From Alopecurus myosuroides (Eukaryota; Streptophyta; Magnoliopsida; Poales; Poaceae): a DNA stretch of 64,000 nucleotides. The stretch lies in contig CM054062.1 of NCBI GenBank assembly GCA_028641055.1, positions 19,587,639 through 19,651,638 of the forward strand, in the 5' to 3' direction. Positions within the stretch are counted from its first letter, which is position 1; each line of letters starts with the position of its first letter. Made by a program: the position numbers and the translations under genes. Below are positions 46,175 to 57,001 of this stretch, one piece after another. The notes beneath the pieces were generated by a model that saw nothing but the letters and a program-made list of their open reading frames with translations, was not told the DNA's origin and searched no databases.

Positions 46175-46863
46175 GTAGTCCCTAGAATAGCTTGGGCATC
46201 TTGGTTGGCACGCCTCTCTTGGAAATTCAAACTTTGAGCCAACCACGAAGCGCATGCTATTCCCTGCAAAACAACAAACATTTGCATACAATATAGTGTT
46301 ATAGGCTAGATTGCTTTAACTATAGCCAGGCCGGCTCTTTCAGCGGTCCATATAGTAACCCGGCTTTCATATTCCTCATAGGCTAGACTGGCTCTTTTGG
46401 TGGTCATTTATAACTCGGCTGCATGACAATAACTCCCAAGATCTTGTTTCCGTAATCGACGGGCCGAGTATCATATCCCGTGATTTGCTCCATTTTACCG
46501 TTGGCATTCTAGGGTTTTCACCGTGCCTATAAATACTGGGCCCCGTGGGAAACCTTAATCACAAACCGCCACCCGCACTCCACTTCATCTTCAAGCTCGA
46601 GCCGCGCCATTGGAGCTCAAGACCGCGACCCGGAGCTCCGCCACCGAGCTTCACGCACGCCGCCGCCGCTCACGTGAGTCGGCCCGGCGGTCCGCGCCAC
46701 CGTGCCGTGTTCAACGAACCTCGTTTCCGCCGCCGATTCCGGGTACACACTCCTAGATCTAAAGATCCATTTCTAGATCTTGAGCTTGCGTTCTTTACGT
46801 TCATCGCCTTCATATTTTTCCTCATTTTGTTTTTATTTTTCAATTTTTGTTAGATCCTTTCCA
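46175..46863 (+). promoter_or_regulatory. Promoter and 5' UTR region of the antisense gene
   Basis: A TATA box, TATAAATA, lies at 46528-46535. It is about 335 bases before the first in-frame ATG used (46864) and is followed by a CT-rich transcribed stretch. A 5' UTR intron is possible but cannot be assigned. Confidence 0.5.
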
Positions 46864-49800
46864 ATGGCTCCCAAGGCCGCTCCTAAGTCCAAGGCCAAGG
46901 CCATGGCTCTAAAGCAAAAGCCGGGTCAAACCATTACTGCCAACTTGGCGAAATCGACTATCACACAAACCAAGCTAGAGGAGCTGGCCGAGTCTGGAGT
47001 CCTCCCTCCTCAGCCGGAGATCTCATGGAGGGCCCCCGAGGAGGAGAGTCGGCCTTCACCTAGAGCAGGTGAAGTTGTAGTTTTCCTCGAACACGTGACT
47101 CGGGGTTTCCGCCCCCCGGGTCACCCTTTCTTTCGCGAAGTTCTTCATCACTACAAGCTCAGGGTCTTTGGCATAGGCCCGAACTCGATTCTTAACATTT
47201 TCCATTTCATCATTCTTTGTGAATCAGATCTTTGCATTGCCCCCAATCTTTCTCTATTCCTCGAACTTTTTCAATGCAAACCTTGCCGCGAAACTACGGA
47301 TGGTCCCCTCCTTGTCTGTGGAGGTGTGTCCATCCAAAGACGCAAGAAATCTCTGATGCCGACTCTCAATCTTCACTCCCACGTGAAGCATTGGCAGAAA
47401 ACCTTTTTCTACTTCAAAGATACTTCCACACCCGGCGAGAAGCCTCTGTCGGGTTTCTCTGTTGAAACCCTCTCTCTTAGTGACAATCTGAGTGCCTTCG
47501 CTCTGGAGGCCGATAGGCAGGCCATCCAACCTCTCCTTCACAAACTTTCTGTCTTAGCAACCCATGGTTTTTGTGGGTTGAATTTGATCAAGACCTGGAT
47601 CAGCTATAGGATCCAGCCCAATAGTATTCACAAGAAACTTCTCTGCGAATACTCGGGCCACTTGACCGACTCTCTCCGATACTCGGAGAAGTCATACCCA
47701 GCTGCTGATGTCAACAAGGCCATGAAGAACTTTCTGGCTGAGAAGGTGGATGTTATCAAGAGCATTTCTGGGCTCTCCCCCTTCTCCCGCTCAAACCCGG
47801 CTCCACCAGTAAGAACCGACTAATCTCCTCTATACCGGTTAATTTTTCGAACACGCATATACTAACTTTTATCTCTGCTGTTCTTTACTCAGGAATCTGA
47901 TGAATTTTGGAAGATTGTAACCCCTCCTCCCTCTGAAAACTCGGAAGACGAAGAGCCGAGTGACAGCGAAGAAGGTGATTCCGAGTTACTGAAGAAATAG
48001 TTTGTCGACTTACTAGAGAAAGATTCTCCTCCCACCTTTATTCCTGACAATACGCCACGATCACATGCACCGTCTGACAAGGCCGACTCTGAATCTGAAG
48101 AGAGCGAACCCGAGCAAACTGAAGCCGGGTTAAGCAAGAAAAGGAAACCCGGGGGGGGGGTCACATTCAAGGTGCCATATTCCTCCATGACCACAGAGCC
48201 GTACTCATATGCTGGTATGTGCAAACTTAATGAATATCTAACCACTGTATCATCTCTGAAGGCCGCATCTTCTCCACCCAAGCGACGGGCAACTCGGTCT
48301 TCACCGGGTGACGAGCCCCTCAACCCCGGTATTTCTCTTCAGTCGCCCGCACGCCGAGCCGATACTCCTTCATCTGATCGCAATTATATTCCTCGAAGAT
48401 ATCCAACTCCGATTCACACTTTAGCCGGAAAACTCCGAGTCTCAATCTCCAATCCTCTATCAATGTCTTCCGGGTCAAGCAACGATCTCCCAAGCGATTT
48501 CGTCGTGAATACCGGGTAATTTTCATAACTTGCTTGACTATATCCCTGTACTTTGCACTTTTCACTTTTATCAACCACTAAACACTTTCTTTTTCTTCCT
48601 TCAGAGCTAAGGTCGCACTCAGCGATCTGGTTGAGACCCCCGTTGATGACCCGATGGCGGAAGACCCGGAAAGTGTCGCTAACCCCCCACCCATGGAAGA
48701 GCAAGAGCCGGCTAACGCGGCCGACCCAAGAACCAAGTATCCTCCTCCCGCGCCCCAGCCGACTGATCCCGAGGTTGAGTACCTTGGGACACAAAGGGCG
48801 GCCGCTGCTCCAAAGACCGCCGCTGCCAGATTCGACGCTGGGAAACAGGAGGCAACACCACCACCGGCTGACCGGGACGCTATCTCCTCCAGGCCGACTC
48901 TCCGTGACCCGGAGTTTGAAAAGCTGTTGAAGGAGTATCGCTCCCTGAAGACAACTGAAGAGGAGATTGTCGAGTCTCTGGCGGCTGAGCACCAGGTTAG
49001 TTTAACTGATGTTATCTCTATATCCTTATCCTAGTCCCCAAGTGCCGATTAAACTGTCCACAGTTACTTGGTACTTACAAATATATCTCTTTTAATCTCA
49101 TTACCGACTAATTTTTCTTTGTCCTTTTCAGGCTTATGTTACCCGGACTGATGAAATACGGGCAAAAACCAATGAACTCCTGCAAGCTGAAGTAAAGCTC
49201 CGCGAAGAACTAGAGGCCAATATCAAGGATCTCTCCAAGCAATGCAAGAAGCATAAGAAGAGACTCCGGACCGCTGAGGAGCTTGTCAAGAAACTCTTGA
49301 CTTTCATAGCCGAGACATATGACTCCATCATAGGTAAGGCACATCTAAGTTTCCGACTGTCGCTTTGTGTTACTCGGATTTTCCTATTTTACAAGGTTTT
49401 TTGACCCGGATATTACTATCTTACTTCCCTTTTTGTACTGCAGGTCCGGGTGAAGTTGCTGGCAAGCATGACAACCTCAAAAAGCTTAGAATACTCAAGA
49501 CTGTCATCCGGAAATTTTCGGCAGGGACAAAATGGACACTCGAAGTTGTGAAGTTAACTGGTGACTACACTGGTGTAACACACAAGCTTGAGGCATACTC
49601 GACAGTCCCTGCCTGGATTGATATCTGGAAGCGCTCAGCATGCCGGGTTGGAGTGATACGCGGCCTTGCACTGGCTAAGGCGTACTACCCCAAGATTGAG
49701 CCAACAATGCTTGTAAATGGGTTTCCCGAGTTTAAGACCGATGGTTCTAAATTCACGGGAAAAGACCTCAAGGCCATCAACACCGAGATTCGTCACTCGG

Positions 49801-50105
49801 CCAACTTGATCGCATAAAACCTCGATGTGAACAAGCTTACCGCCCCATATGATGTTGAGGATAAGCCTGTGCCTGTCGAAGTTCCGGCTCCTTTTGACAT
49901 ACTATCTCGCTTCAAGGCGGAGCTCGCCAAGAAAAGAACTGAGGCCGGTTCTGCACCAACTTCATCAACTCCAGTTGTTCCTCCTCCAGCTCGTGCTGCC
50001 TCCGCGGGTGACCCGGACATTAAAACGGAGAAGGCAACAGAGGAGAATACCGAAGACCCGGCCCCTAAGACCAATCATGATGACTCGGCTGCAGGAGCTG
50101 AGTAA
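46864..50105 (+). pseudogene. Additional five-exon gene of Tat-B, antisense to gag-pol (Transposase_28-like)
   Basis: Five exons join in one frame through GT-AG introns: 46864-47808, 47893-48515, 48605-48995, 49132-49333 and 49444-50105 (941 codons). Exon 1 is basic at the start (MAPKAAPKSKAKAMALKQKP). It then has a domain like Pfam Transposase_28, the putative gypsy-type transposon family, around GHPFFREVLHHYKLRVFGIG and PNSILNIFHFIILCES. Exon 2 is acidic, with a KKRK patch. Exon 4 is a charged coiled coil. Exon 5 ends in a Pro/Ala/Glu-rich tail. In-frame stops at 47998-48000 (TAG) and 49815-49817 (TAA) make it a pseudogene. Its function is unknown; it is transcribed towards pol, so sense-antisense RNA overlap is possible. 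Confidence 0.78.
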
Positions 50106-51185
50106 TGTACCTCTTTTTCTCAGCAAACAATTATTCGACCAATAGGCATTGTAATATGCCTTTTACACACTGTTATTTTATAGTGCATCTGTGCACTTTT
50201 TGATATTATTCCTAAGGTTTGTAACACATTAAACTTCTGTGGTTTTGATGACCCTTCTGGTTGTCGCTTTGATATGCGCTTTACAAACTCATTTTGGCAC
50301 AACTTTACTGGTCTTAGGATTGTGAAGAATTTCTCACAAGTCCCCAAGACCCGGATTCTAGGTCTGAGGATTCTTGGCTTGAGAAAGTTTGTTTCTCAAG
50401 TCCCCAAGTCCCAAAATTTACTGTTATACACTTATATATTTTGAAGTTATGCGCAATATGTAATGAGCTTCCGGCTGTTGCCTTTGCTCTGCACAACTTA
50501 TGGTTTAGATGACCCTTTTGACCCTTCTGGTTATAAGCCGGTTTTCGCATGGATTTTCAATGTTGCTATAGCTCTAGTAAAAACAGGGTCAGGCAAGTCC
50601 CAATGGGCATCATGACTGATTGGATTTATAGGTTAGCAAACACGCCATTTTGTTGCGAGTCACATCAAGCTTAAACAAAAGAGTTCAAGAAAAAATTTGG
50701 CTATATTGTCCGGGTTACGAGATTGTAACTGTACTTATTGCAAGTAATCAGTCCTCACAACCAATTGGCATAGTGGCTTGGTCTGAGTGTGCAACTGTGC
50801 TATTCAAGCAATCAGCCCCCAAGACCTAAATATATGTACTATGCAACAGTAGGCTTTCTGCTCTACCGACTTACGGATAGTTTGAATACGAAAAAGGAAA
50901 AGATGCGCAAATTTAAACCCACTAAATCATATTTAACTGAAATAACTCACTAGTAAATACAAGGCATGATTAACTACAGAAAAATACGCGAGAAATTAAC
51001 AAAATTTAAAGAACATAATGACTATCATGATTTAACCATTTCTTTATTGATATGAAAAGGTTAGGTCGGCAGGCCGCCTCATTAAAAACCCTCCAGTCCC
51101 CTTAGGTACACTGGATAGGAAAAGAGTGCGTCTGAAACCTGCTGCCTGTTACATCGTGTAATACAATTTGCAAACCGAGTCTATG
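50106..51185. other. Spacer between convergent genes of Tat-B
   Basis: About 1.1 kb between the antisense gene end and the integrase stop. It contains repeated CAAGTCCCCAAG motifs (50340, 50400) and AT-rich sequence. No coding potential is seen. Confidence 0.6.
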
Positions 51186-52919
51186 CTAAGTGTAGTAAGG
51201 ACGCAGCTGGGCCATGTTCGATGGTCGTTCACGCTCTTGCATGGAGGTGGTGGAGTGAGCAGTATCATTCACATAGTCCGACTCTTCCCTTGCATCTACC
51301 AGATAATACGATCCATTGTGTAGATTCCAGCTTATAATGAACGGACCCTCCCATGGGGGAGATAACTTGTGTTTTCCCTCCTTGGATTGCACCAAACGTA
51401 GCACCAGGTCTCCTTCTTGAAAAACACGCGTCTTGACCCGGCGGCTATGATATCGCCTTAAATCCTGCTGATATATTGTGGACCGCTCCAAGGCTTGTTC
51501 CCTGTGCTCTTCTAACATGTCCACATCGTCTTGCCGGGTCTTCTCGTTTTCTACCTCGACGTAAGCCGCCACTCGTGGCGAGTCATGGATGATATCGCTT
51601 GGCAGAACCGCCTCTGCACCATAAACCATAAAAAACGGGGTCATCTGAGACCTGTTAGGTGTAGTATTGATTCCGCAAACCACAGAGGGTAACTCCTCAA
51701 CCCATGCTCCAGCAGCTCTGAGACACGGGACTCGTAATCGTGGTTTTAACCCACGAAGTAGCTCTTGGTTTTCTCTCTCCACCTGACCATTGGCTTGAGG
51801 ATGGGCCACCGAGGCTATATCAAGTCGAATGCCATTGTTTCCATAGAACTTCTCCATCTCTCCTAAGGATATATTGGTTCCATTGTCTGTGATTATGCTG
51901 TGGGGGTATCCAAACCGATATATGATTTTCTTCAAGAACTTCACAGCTGTGGCCGCTTCACAGTTCGTAACTGGCATGACCTCAACCCACTTTGTGAACT
52001 TATCGACGACCACCAGTAAATGAGTCTTTTTGCATGGAGACATGTGGAAAGGGCCTTCCATATCCATACCCCAAACATCAAACGACCAAGTCAATAGAAT
52101 CGTCCACAGCTCCATAGCCGGCACATGGGTTTGCCGAGCATACCTCTGACATCCATCACACCTTGCCACCAAGCGTTCTGCATCTGCTAAAGCCGTAAGC
52201 CAGAAGAAACCGTGCCGATACGCCTTGGCCACACGGGACCTTGTGGAGGCATGGTGCCCACAATCACCTTCGTGAATTTCCTTCAATATTTGTCGGCCTT
52301 CTTCTGGAGCTACGCAGCGTAAAAAGACACCTGTAGCACTTCTCTTGTAAAGCTCACCACCAATGATAGAGTAACCTTTTGCCCGTCTCTGGATTTGCCG
52401 GGCTACGACTTCCTGCTGTGGTAACTTGCCCCGTAATAGAAACGCTAGGAACGACTTAGTCCACTCTGGAATAGCGCGCACCGTGGCCACAAATTCCGAG
52501 TCTGGGTCTCGGTTGGCTATTTCTTCTTCTGAATCGGTTTTAACGGACGGCCGCCCCAATTCATCCAAGAAAACGTTAGGCGGGACTAGCTCTCGACGAG
52601 AGCCAAGTCTCGACAGTGCGTCCGCAGCCTCGTTCTTACGCCGGTCAATGTGCTCCACCTGATACCCTGAGAAAGACTCGGCTACTTTGTCCACCTCTCT
52701 GCGGTATGCTGCCATTGTTGCATCCTTCCTGTCCCACGTTCCCGAGACCCGCTGTACCACAAGATCCGAGTCTCCGTAGCACCTTATGCGCTTAATGCTC
52801 ATCTCCTTTGCTACACGCAATCCATGCAACAAGGCCTCGTACTCGGCTACATTGTTAGAGAAATCAAAATGAATTTGCAAAACGTAGCGCAACTTATCTC
52901 CTTTTGGCGATGTGAGCAC
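51186..52919 (-). pseudogene. RNase H C-terminal part and integrase (Tat-B)
   Basis: A 577-residue open frame. Residues 1-105 are the C-terminal half of RNase H (FDFSNNVAEYEALLHGLR, YGDSDLVVQ, NEAADALSRLGS). Integrase follows, with its zinc-finger region (GHHASTRS ... C254-x2-C257) and the DD35E core: Asp286 in WGMDMEGPF, Asp345 in IITDNGTNI and Glu381 in GQVERENQELL. A C-terminal region typical of Gypsy (GDLVLRLVQ, LSPPWEGPF) ends at LRPYYT. It is cut from the rest of pol by a frameshift near 52920. This is the best preserved part of Tat-B. Confidence 0.92.
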
Positions 52920-53248
52920 AACACCAGCTCATACTGTTTGGAACCATCGAAATGCATAACCCAAGATTCTGAACTTGTCACCAACAAGGGTACACTTGTC
53001 TGAGTCCAATCATTAACAAAATCAACCAGCGCCTGAGACTTGATCGCATATCGGGGCTCATAATTGATATGATAATCGCCCATCTCGATGGCCCACTTGG
53101 CTACCCTACATGTAGCATCTGAATTTCTTATGATATCTGCCATGGGTATGGAACTTACCACCGTTATGGGGTGTTCTTGAAAATACGGCTTCAATTTCCG
53201 ACTGGCCATGAATACCCCAAAAACTAGTTTCTACCAATGCGGATACCG
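52920..53248 (-). pseudogene. RNase H N-terminal part (Tat-B)
   Basis: It contains the connection MASRKLKPYFQEHPITVV, then RVAKWAIEMGDYHINYEPR and the RNase H start WVMHFDGSKQ with its catalytic Asp. The frame is open from 53209 down to about 52920 and then goes out of frame. TAG codons at 53249-53251 and 53231-53233 stand before it. Confidence 0.82.
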
Positions 53249-53752
53249 CTACTTTGCCTCTGATAAGACCTCGCTCACATAATAAACCGGCCGCTGTACC
53301 GGGTAATCTTTTCCATCCTCTTTACGCTCAACCACGACTACTGCACTGACTGCTCGAGGCCCGGCCGCAACGTACAGTAACATGGGCTCTTTGGGACCTG
53401 GCACTGCCAAAACCGGTGCGTCAGATAGATGCTTCTTCAGAGCTTCAAACGCCTCATCCGCCTCTTGATCCCATACGAACTTGTCTGTTTTCTTCAATAG
53501 TCGGTATAGGGGTATTGCTTTTTCTCCGAGCCGAGATATGAACCGGCTCAGTGCTGCTATGCATCCCGTAAGTTTCTAGACATGTTTCAATTCCTCTGGC
53601 TTTTTCAGGCTCTGAATAGCTTTGATCTTTTCCTGGTTAGCCTCGATTCCTCGCTCAGAAACGATAAAACCAAGTAATTTCCCCACAGGAACTCTGAACA
53701 CACATTTTGTTGGGTTGAGCTTCATTTGATATCTCCTCAGGTTTTTGAAGGT
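53249..53752 (-). pseudogene. RT C-terminal part and connection domain (Tat-B)
   Basis: The minus-strand translation after the TAG at 53753-53755 continues in frame through a second TAG at 53576-53578. It then enters an open frame (53497-53249) with FVWDQEADEAFEALKKHLSD and the VYYVSEVL segment, typical of the Gypsy RT thumb and connection. Confidence 0.8.
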
Positions 53753-54466
53753 CTATTTTAGGTCATCACTGAATGTTTCTGTGTTCCTTGTTTTGATCAC
53801 CACGTCATCAACATAAGCATGGAAATTGCGCCCAATCTGATCCTCAAAACACTTCTGAATGCACCGTTGATACGTTGCGTCGGCATTTTTCAATCCAAAG
53901 GTCATGGTTTTGTAACAAAAAGCTCCAAAGGGGGTTATGAACGACGTCTTCTCCCAATCCTCCTCTTTGAGATTTATCTGATGATACCCGGAATAGGCAT
54001 CCACAAAACATAACAAGTCACTTCCCGCCACTGCATCTATGATCTGGTCTATCCTTGGAAGGGCGAACGGATCCTTTGGACAATGCTTGTTGAGACTCGT
54101 GTAATCTATGCACATTCTCCACTCGTTATTCTTTTTCAACACCAAAACCGGGTTTGCCAACCACTGGGGGTGGAAAACCTCCATGATAAAGCCGGCTGCT
54201 AATAGCCGAGCTACCTCTGCTCCTATAGCTTTTCTTCTTTCCCCATTCATTTTCCTCAAGCCCTGCTTAACTGGCCGGGACTTGGGGTCAACGTGTAAGT
54301 TGTGCTCAGCAAGTTCAGTCGGGATACCCGGCATGTCGCTAGGCGTCCAAGCAAAAACATCCTGATTCTCGCAGATAAACTCGATGAGCACGCCTTCCTC
54401 CTTGCTGTCCAGGTTTGACCCTATGGCAAACTTCTTGGAAGAGTCGCCGTCAATGAAAGCCACCAT
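53753..54466 (-). pseudogene. Reverse transcriptase core (Tat-B)
   Basis: A 237-residue frame with ANPVLVLKKNNEWRMCIDYT, then LNKHCPKDPFALPRIDQIID, DAYSGYHQI, TFGLKNADATYQ and the catalytic YVDD box (FHAYVDDVVIK). It ends at TAG 53753-53755, directly after DDLK. All RT motifs up to the YVDD box are conserved. It is out of frame with the protease upstream (a T-run near 54520 is the likely slip). Confidence 0.92.
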
Positions 54467-54539
54467 CTTTGTGTCTTGGGCTGCTTTAAACTTAGCTCTC
54501 TCATCATCAGTATTTGGTTTTTTTCAAAGCGGTTCGATC

Positions 54540-55201
54540 TTACGGGTCTACCTGAGACCTATAATATCTGAGCTCTTCCTTTGCACAAGCTTGTTCTGCA
54601 AGTGCCGCATCTCCCTCGTCACACTCTGCTGCCACAGCTCTGTTCCCATGTATAGTGATGGTCCGTTTAGGACCCGAAACCTTCAACTGTAGGTTGACGT
54701 AACACGGCCTTGCCATGAACTTGGCGTAAGGCGGCCTTCTGAACAATGCGTGATAAGGACTACGCAACTTCACCACCTCGAACGTGAGCCACTCTACTCT
54801 ATAATTATCCTTGGATTCTCTAAAAGCAACCTCCAGTGATATCTTTCCCTCAGGGCAGGCCAAATGTCCTGGTACAATTCCGTGAAAAACCGTGGAGCTT
54901 TTCTGCAGCTGCGACTCCTTGAGCCCCATACGTAAAAAGGTCTCCCAATATAGGATATTGATACTGCTCCCGCCGTCCATCAGAACCTTCTTTAGCTCAT
55001 AGCCATTGACCTGCGGCGCTACCACCAAAGCGAGCACACCCGGATGTTCTATTGCTTCCGGGTGATCCCTCCTACTCCATGTTACTTCCTGATCTGACCA
55101 TCTCAGGTATCTTGGAAAACCCGAAGAAACCGAATTTACAGCTCTTTTGAGTATCTTCCTCTCCCTCTTGGAGGTCCCAGTGGTGTGAACATGATACTGT
55201 C
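54540..55201 (-). pseudogene. Aspartic protease region (Tat-B)
   Basis: Open from 55037 to TAA 54540-54542. The active site is KKVLMDGGSSINILYW (D-G-G-S), and the C-terminal motif is HALFRRPPYAKFMA. The part 55038-55201 reads in the same frame with a WSDQEVTWSRRDHPEA segment. It would release the gag and pol proteins from the polyprotein. Confidence 0.82.
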
Positions 55202-55486
55202 CTAGCTGCTTTGGGTTACTCTGAAAGCCCCCTGCACCACCCTGGTTATTACCCGCGTTACCAGCTCTTGCATTGCCTGCAGGGGGTGGTCTGTTGCCCG
55301 GGTTTCCACCCAGACCCGACCCCCTCCCCGGCCTACACCTTGCAGGGCCTTCTGTATTTCTTCATTTTTCCACCTCTGTAGATCCACACATTGCTCCAAC
55401 GAATGATTAGCCGGTCTGCCGTTCCTATTATGATGAGGGCAAGGCATCTTGAAGGCTTCTATGTGGTTAGTCGGCTGTGGTGGCCC
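55202..55486 (-). pseudogene. Nucleocapsid-like segment (Tat-B)
   Basis: Starts in frame with gag after TAA 55487-55489. It holds MPCPHHNRNGRPANHSLEQCVDLQ, a Cys-His pattern like that of Tat-A. A frameshift near 55320 disrupts the Gly/Asn-rich linker; the continuation is in another frame. Confidence 0.72.
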
Positions 55487-56818
55487 TTAATAGTTGTTTC
55501 CTCCGTTAAAGTTTCCGTCCGCTCTGGGTCTTGCAAACCCGGCTTCAGTACTGGCGACTAACTCGGAGCCCCCCTCATACGGACGTTTATGCTGATTGTT
55601 TCCATTGCCAACATTGTTACCCCCATTGTTATTCGGTGCAGACCCATTACCGGTTCTTCCATTATTGTTCACATTAGCTTTTCCCTTCTTGTCCTCGATA
55701 TCCTCTTCTGTGGTGTCAGTGGAGGCATGCTTGTTGCATGCGTCCATCAACTCCCCCATAGTAATTTCTGAAACATGCCTGTTGGATTTCATGCGTACCA
55801 ATTTTTGCACCAAGGGCATATATCTGCATGTTTTTGACATAGCTTGTATCGCATCCTTGGGCTGGATATCGGTGGAAGAGTGGAGTATCTTCATGACTCG
55901 GCGCACCCAGCTGCGTGCCGACTCTCCCTTTCTCTGCACACACCGATCCAAATCGTCAATCGTGTATAGCTTCCTGCAGGTTCCATGAAAATGCTTGACG
56001 AAAACCGACTTGAGCTCACTCCATGAATTGATAGACCTCTCAGGCAGGTTGTTGAACCATAGTTTAGCTGCCCCTTCGGACCTCATGAGATACATAAATT
56101 TGGCTTGGAGCTTTCCTGAAGCGTTGCGAATAGACATGGCCATCTCATAACTGCTTAACCAGGTCTCAGGTTCCATGGTTGGCTCATAGTTGACAACTTT
56201 ACCAGGCTCTTTGAACTTGTCCGGATAAGGCTTGGCCCTGATAGCGTCTGATAAGCATTTGGGTCCGGCTAAGTTTGTCAACACCGGCCTTACTCTTGAA
56301 ACGTGTGAAACCTCGGCTGCTGCGGCGGGAGGCGTGCCACCTGCTGGACCTCGCACTGCAGACCCGGCCGCACGCCTTGCCCGAGAACTATCCACAATAG
56401 CCTGTGCTGCTGAGACCGCGGGAGCTGCTGGCCTAAGTGGAGGAGGCGGCATTTGCTGCTGCTCTGCCCTCCGTCGTGTTGATGCCGACTGAATGTTTCT
56501 CGTATTGCCTTCCTTCCGACTGATATACGGAGTCCCGTGCATGCCACTCCTGTTATCCGGGTAATTTACTTGCTGAGCCACCGCGGTGCGTAACATCTCT
56601 ATAGCCCGTCGGGTTTCTATTGCTTGAGGCGACTCTCCTAGTGGAATACGGTCGAGCGCTAAAGTTGCGGCGTACACGTTGTCCATAGGGTTATTGAAGT
56701 GACCCGACGGGGTATGAAATCGTGATGGTGGGGGTTGCACAGCATTGCCCCCGGCCGCCCCAGCACGTAGCGCAGGTGACCCGACTGGCATATTAGTCGG
56801 TTGTCCCCCAAGCGTTGC
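55487..56818 (-). pseudogene. Gag polyprotein (Tat-B), main part
   Basis: A 434-residue frame from 56791 with the retrotransposon gag block: METLIKE part MEPETWLSSYEMAM, then EGAAKLWFNNLPERSINSW, SVFVKHFHGTC and CVQRKGESARSWVRRVMKI. The end is an Asn/Gly-rich linker. TGA at 56819-56821 and TAA at 55487-55489 bound it; both are in frame with the flanking gag pieces, so they are nonsense mutations. Confidence 0.86.
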
Positions 56819-57001
56819 TCATGCATACCCGGTTCCTTGATTCACAATCGGGGTCGGCTGGTCTTGAGGTGTAACAAACAACGCGGCCGGCTGTAGGGCT
56901 CCACCTGTCGCAGGCAGTCTCGTCTGATGTCTCTGATTATATGCTCTAGTGGTTTGTGCCTGTATACGATCCTCTAACTCATCCAACTGTCGTTGACGCA
57001 C
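56819..57001 (-). pseudogene. Gag N-terminal piece cut by the nested element (Tat-B)
   Basis: On the minus strand from 57001 the frame reads VRQRQLDELEDRIQAQTTRA..., a short coiled-coil-like stretch, up to the TGA at 56819-56821. The sequence to the right of 57001 belongs to the Athila-type LTR, so the gag start lies beyond the window. Confidence 0.75.

Larger units (their letters stand above)
45891..57001 (-). mobile_element. Ty3/Gypsy element, Tat-type (Tat-B), with antisense additional gene
   Basis: On the minus strand from right to left: gag (from 57001, its start lying beyond the nested insertion), nucleocapsid, protease, RT, RNase H and integrase (to 51186). Then a gene on the opposite strand (46864-50105) and the 3' LTR (45891-46174). 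A gene of opposite direction between pol and 3' LTR is known from the maize Tat-lineage element Grande. The element sits inside the 359-bp satellite and is itself interrupted at 57002. Confidence 0.9.

Noticed and set aside
46087..46287. Short minus-strand frame across the Tat-B 3' LTR border
   Set aside because: It spans LTR and internal sequence and has no motif.
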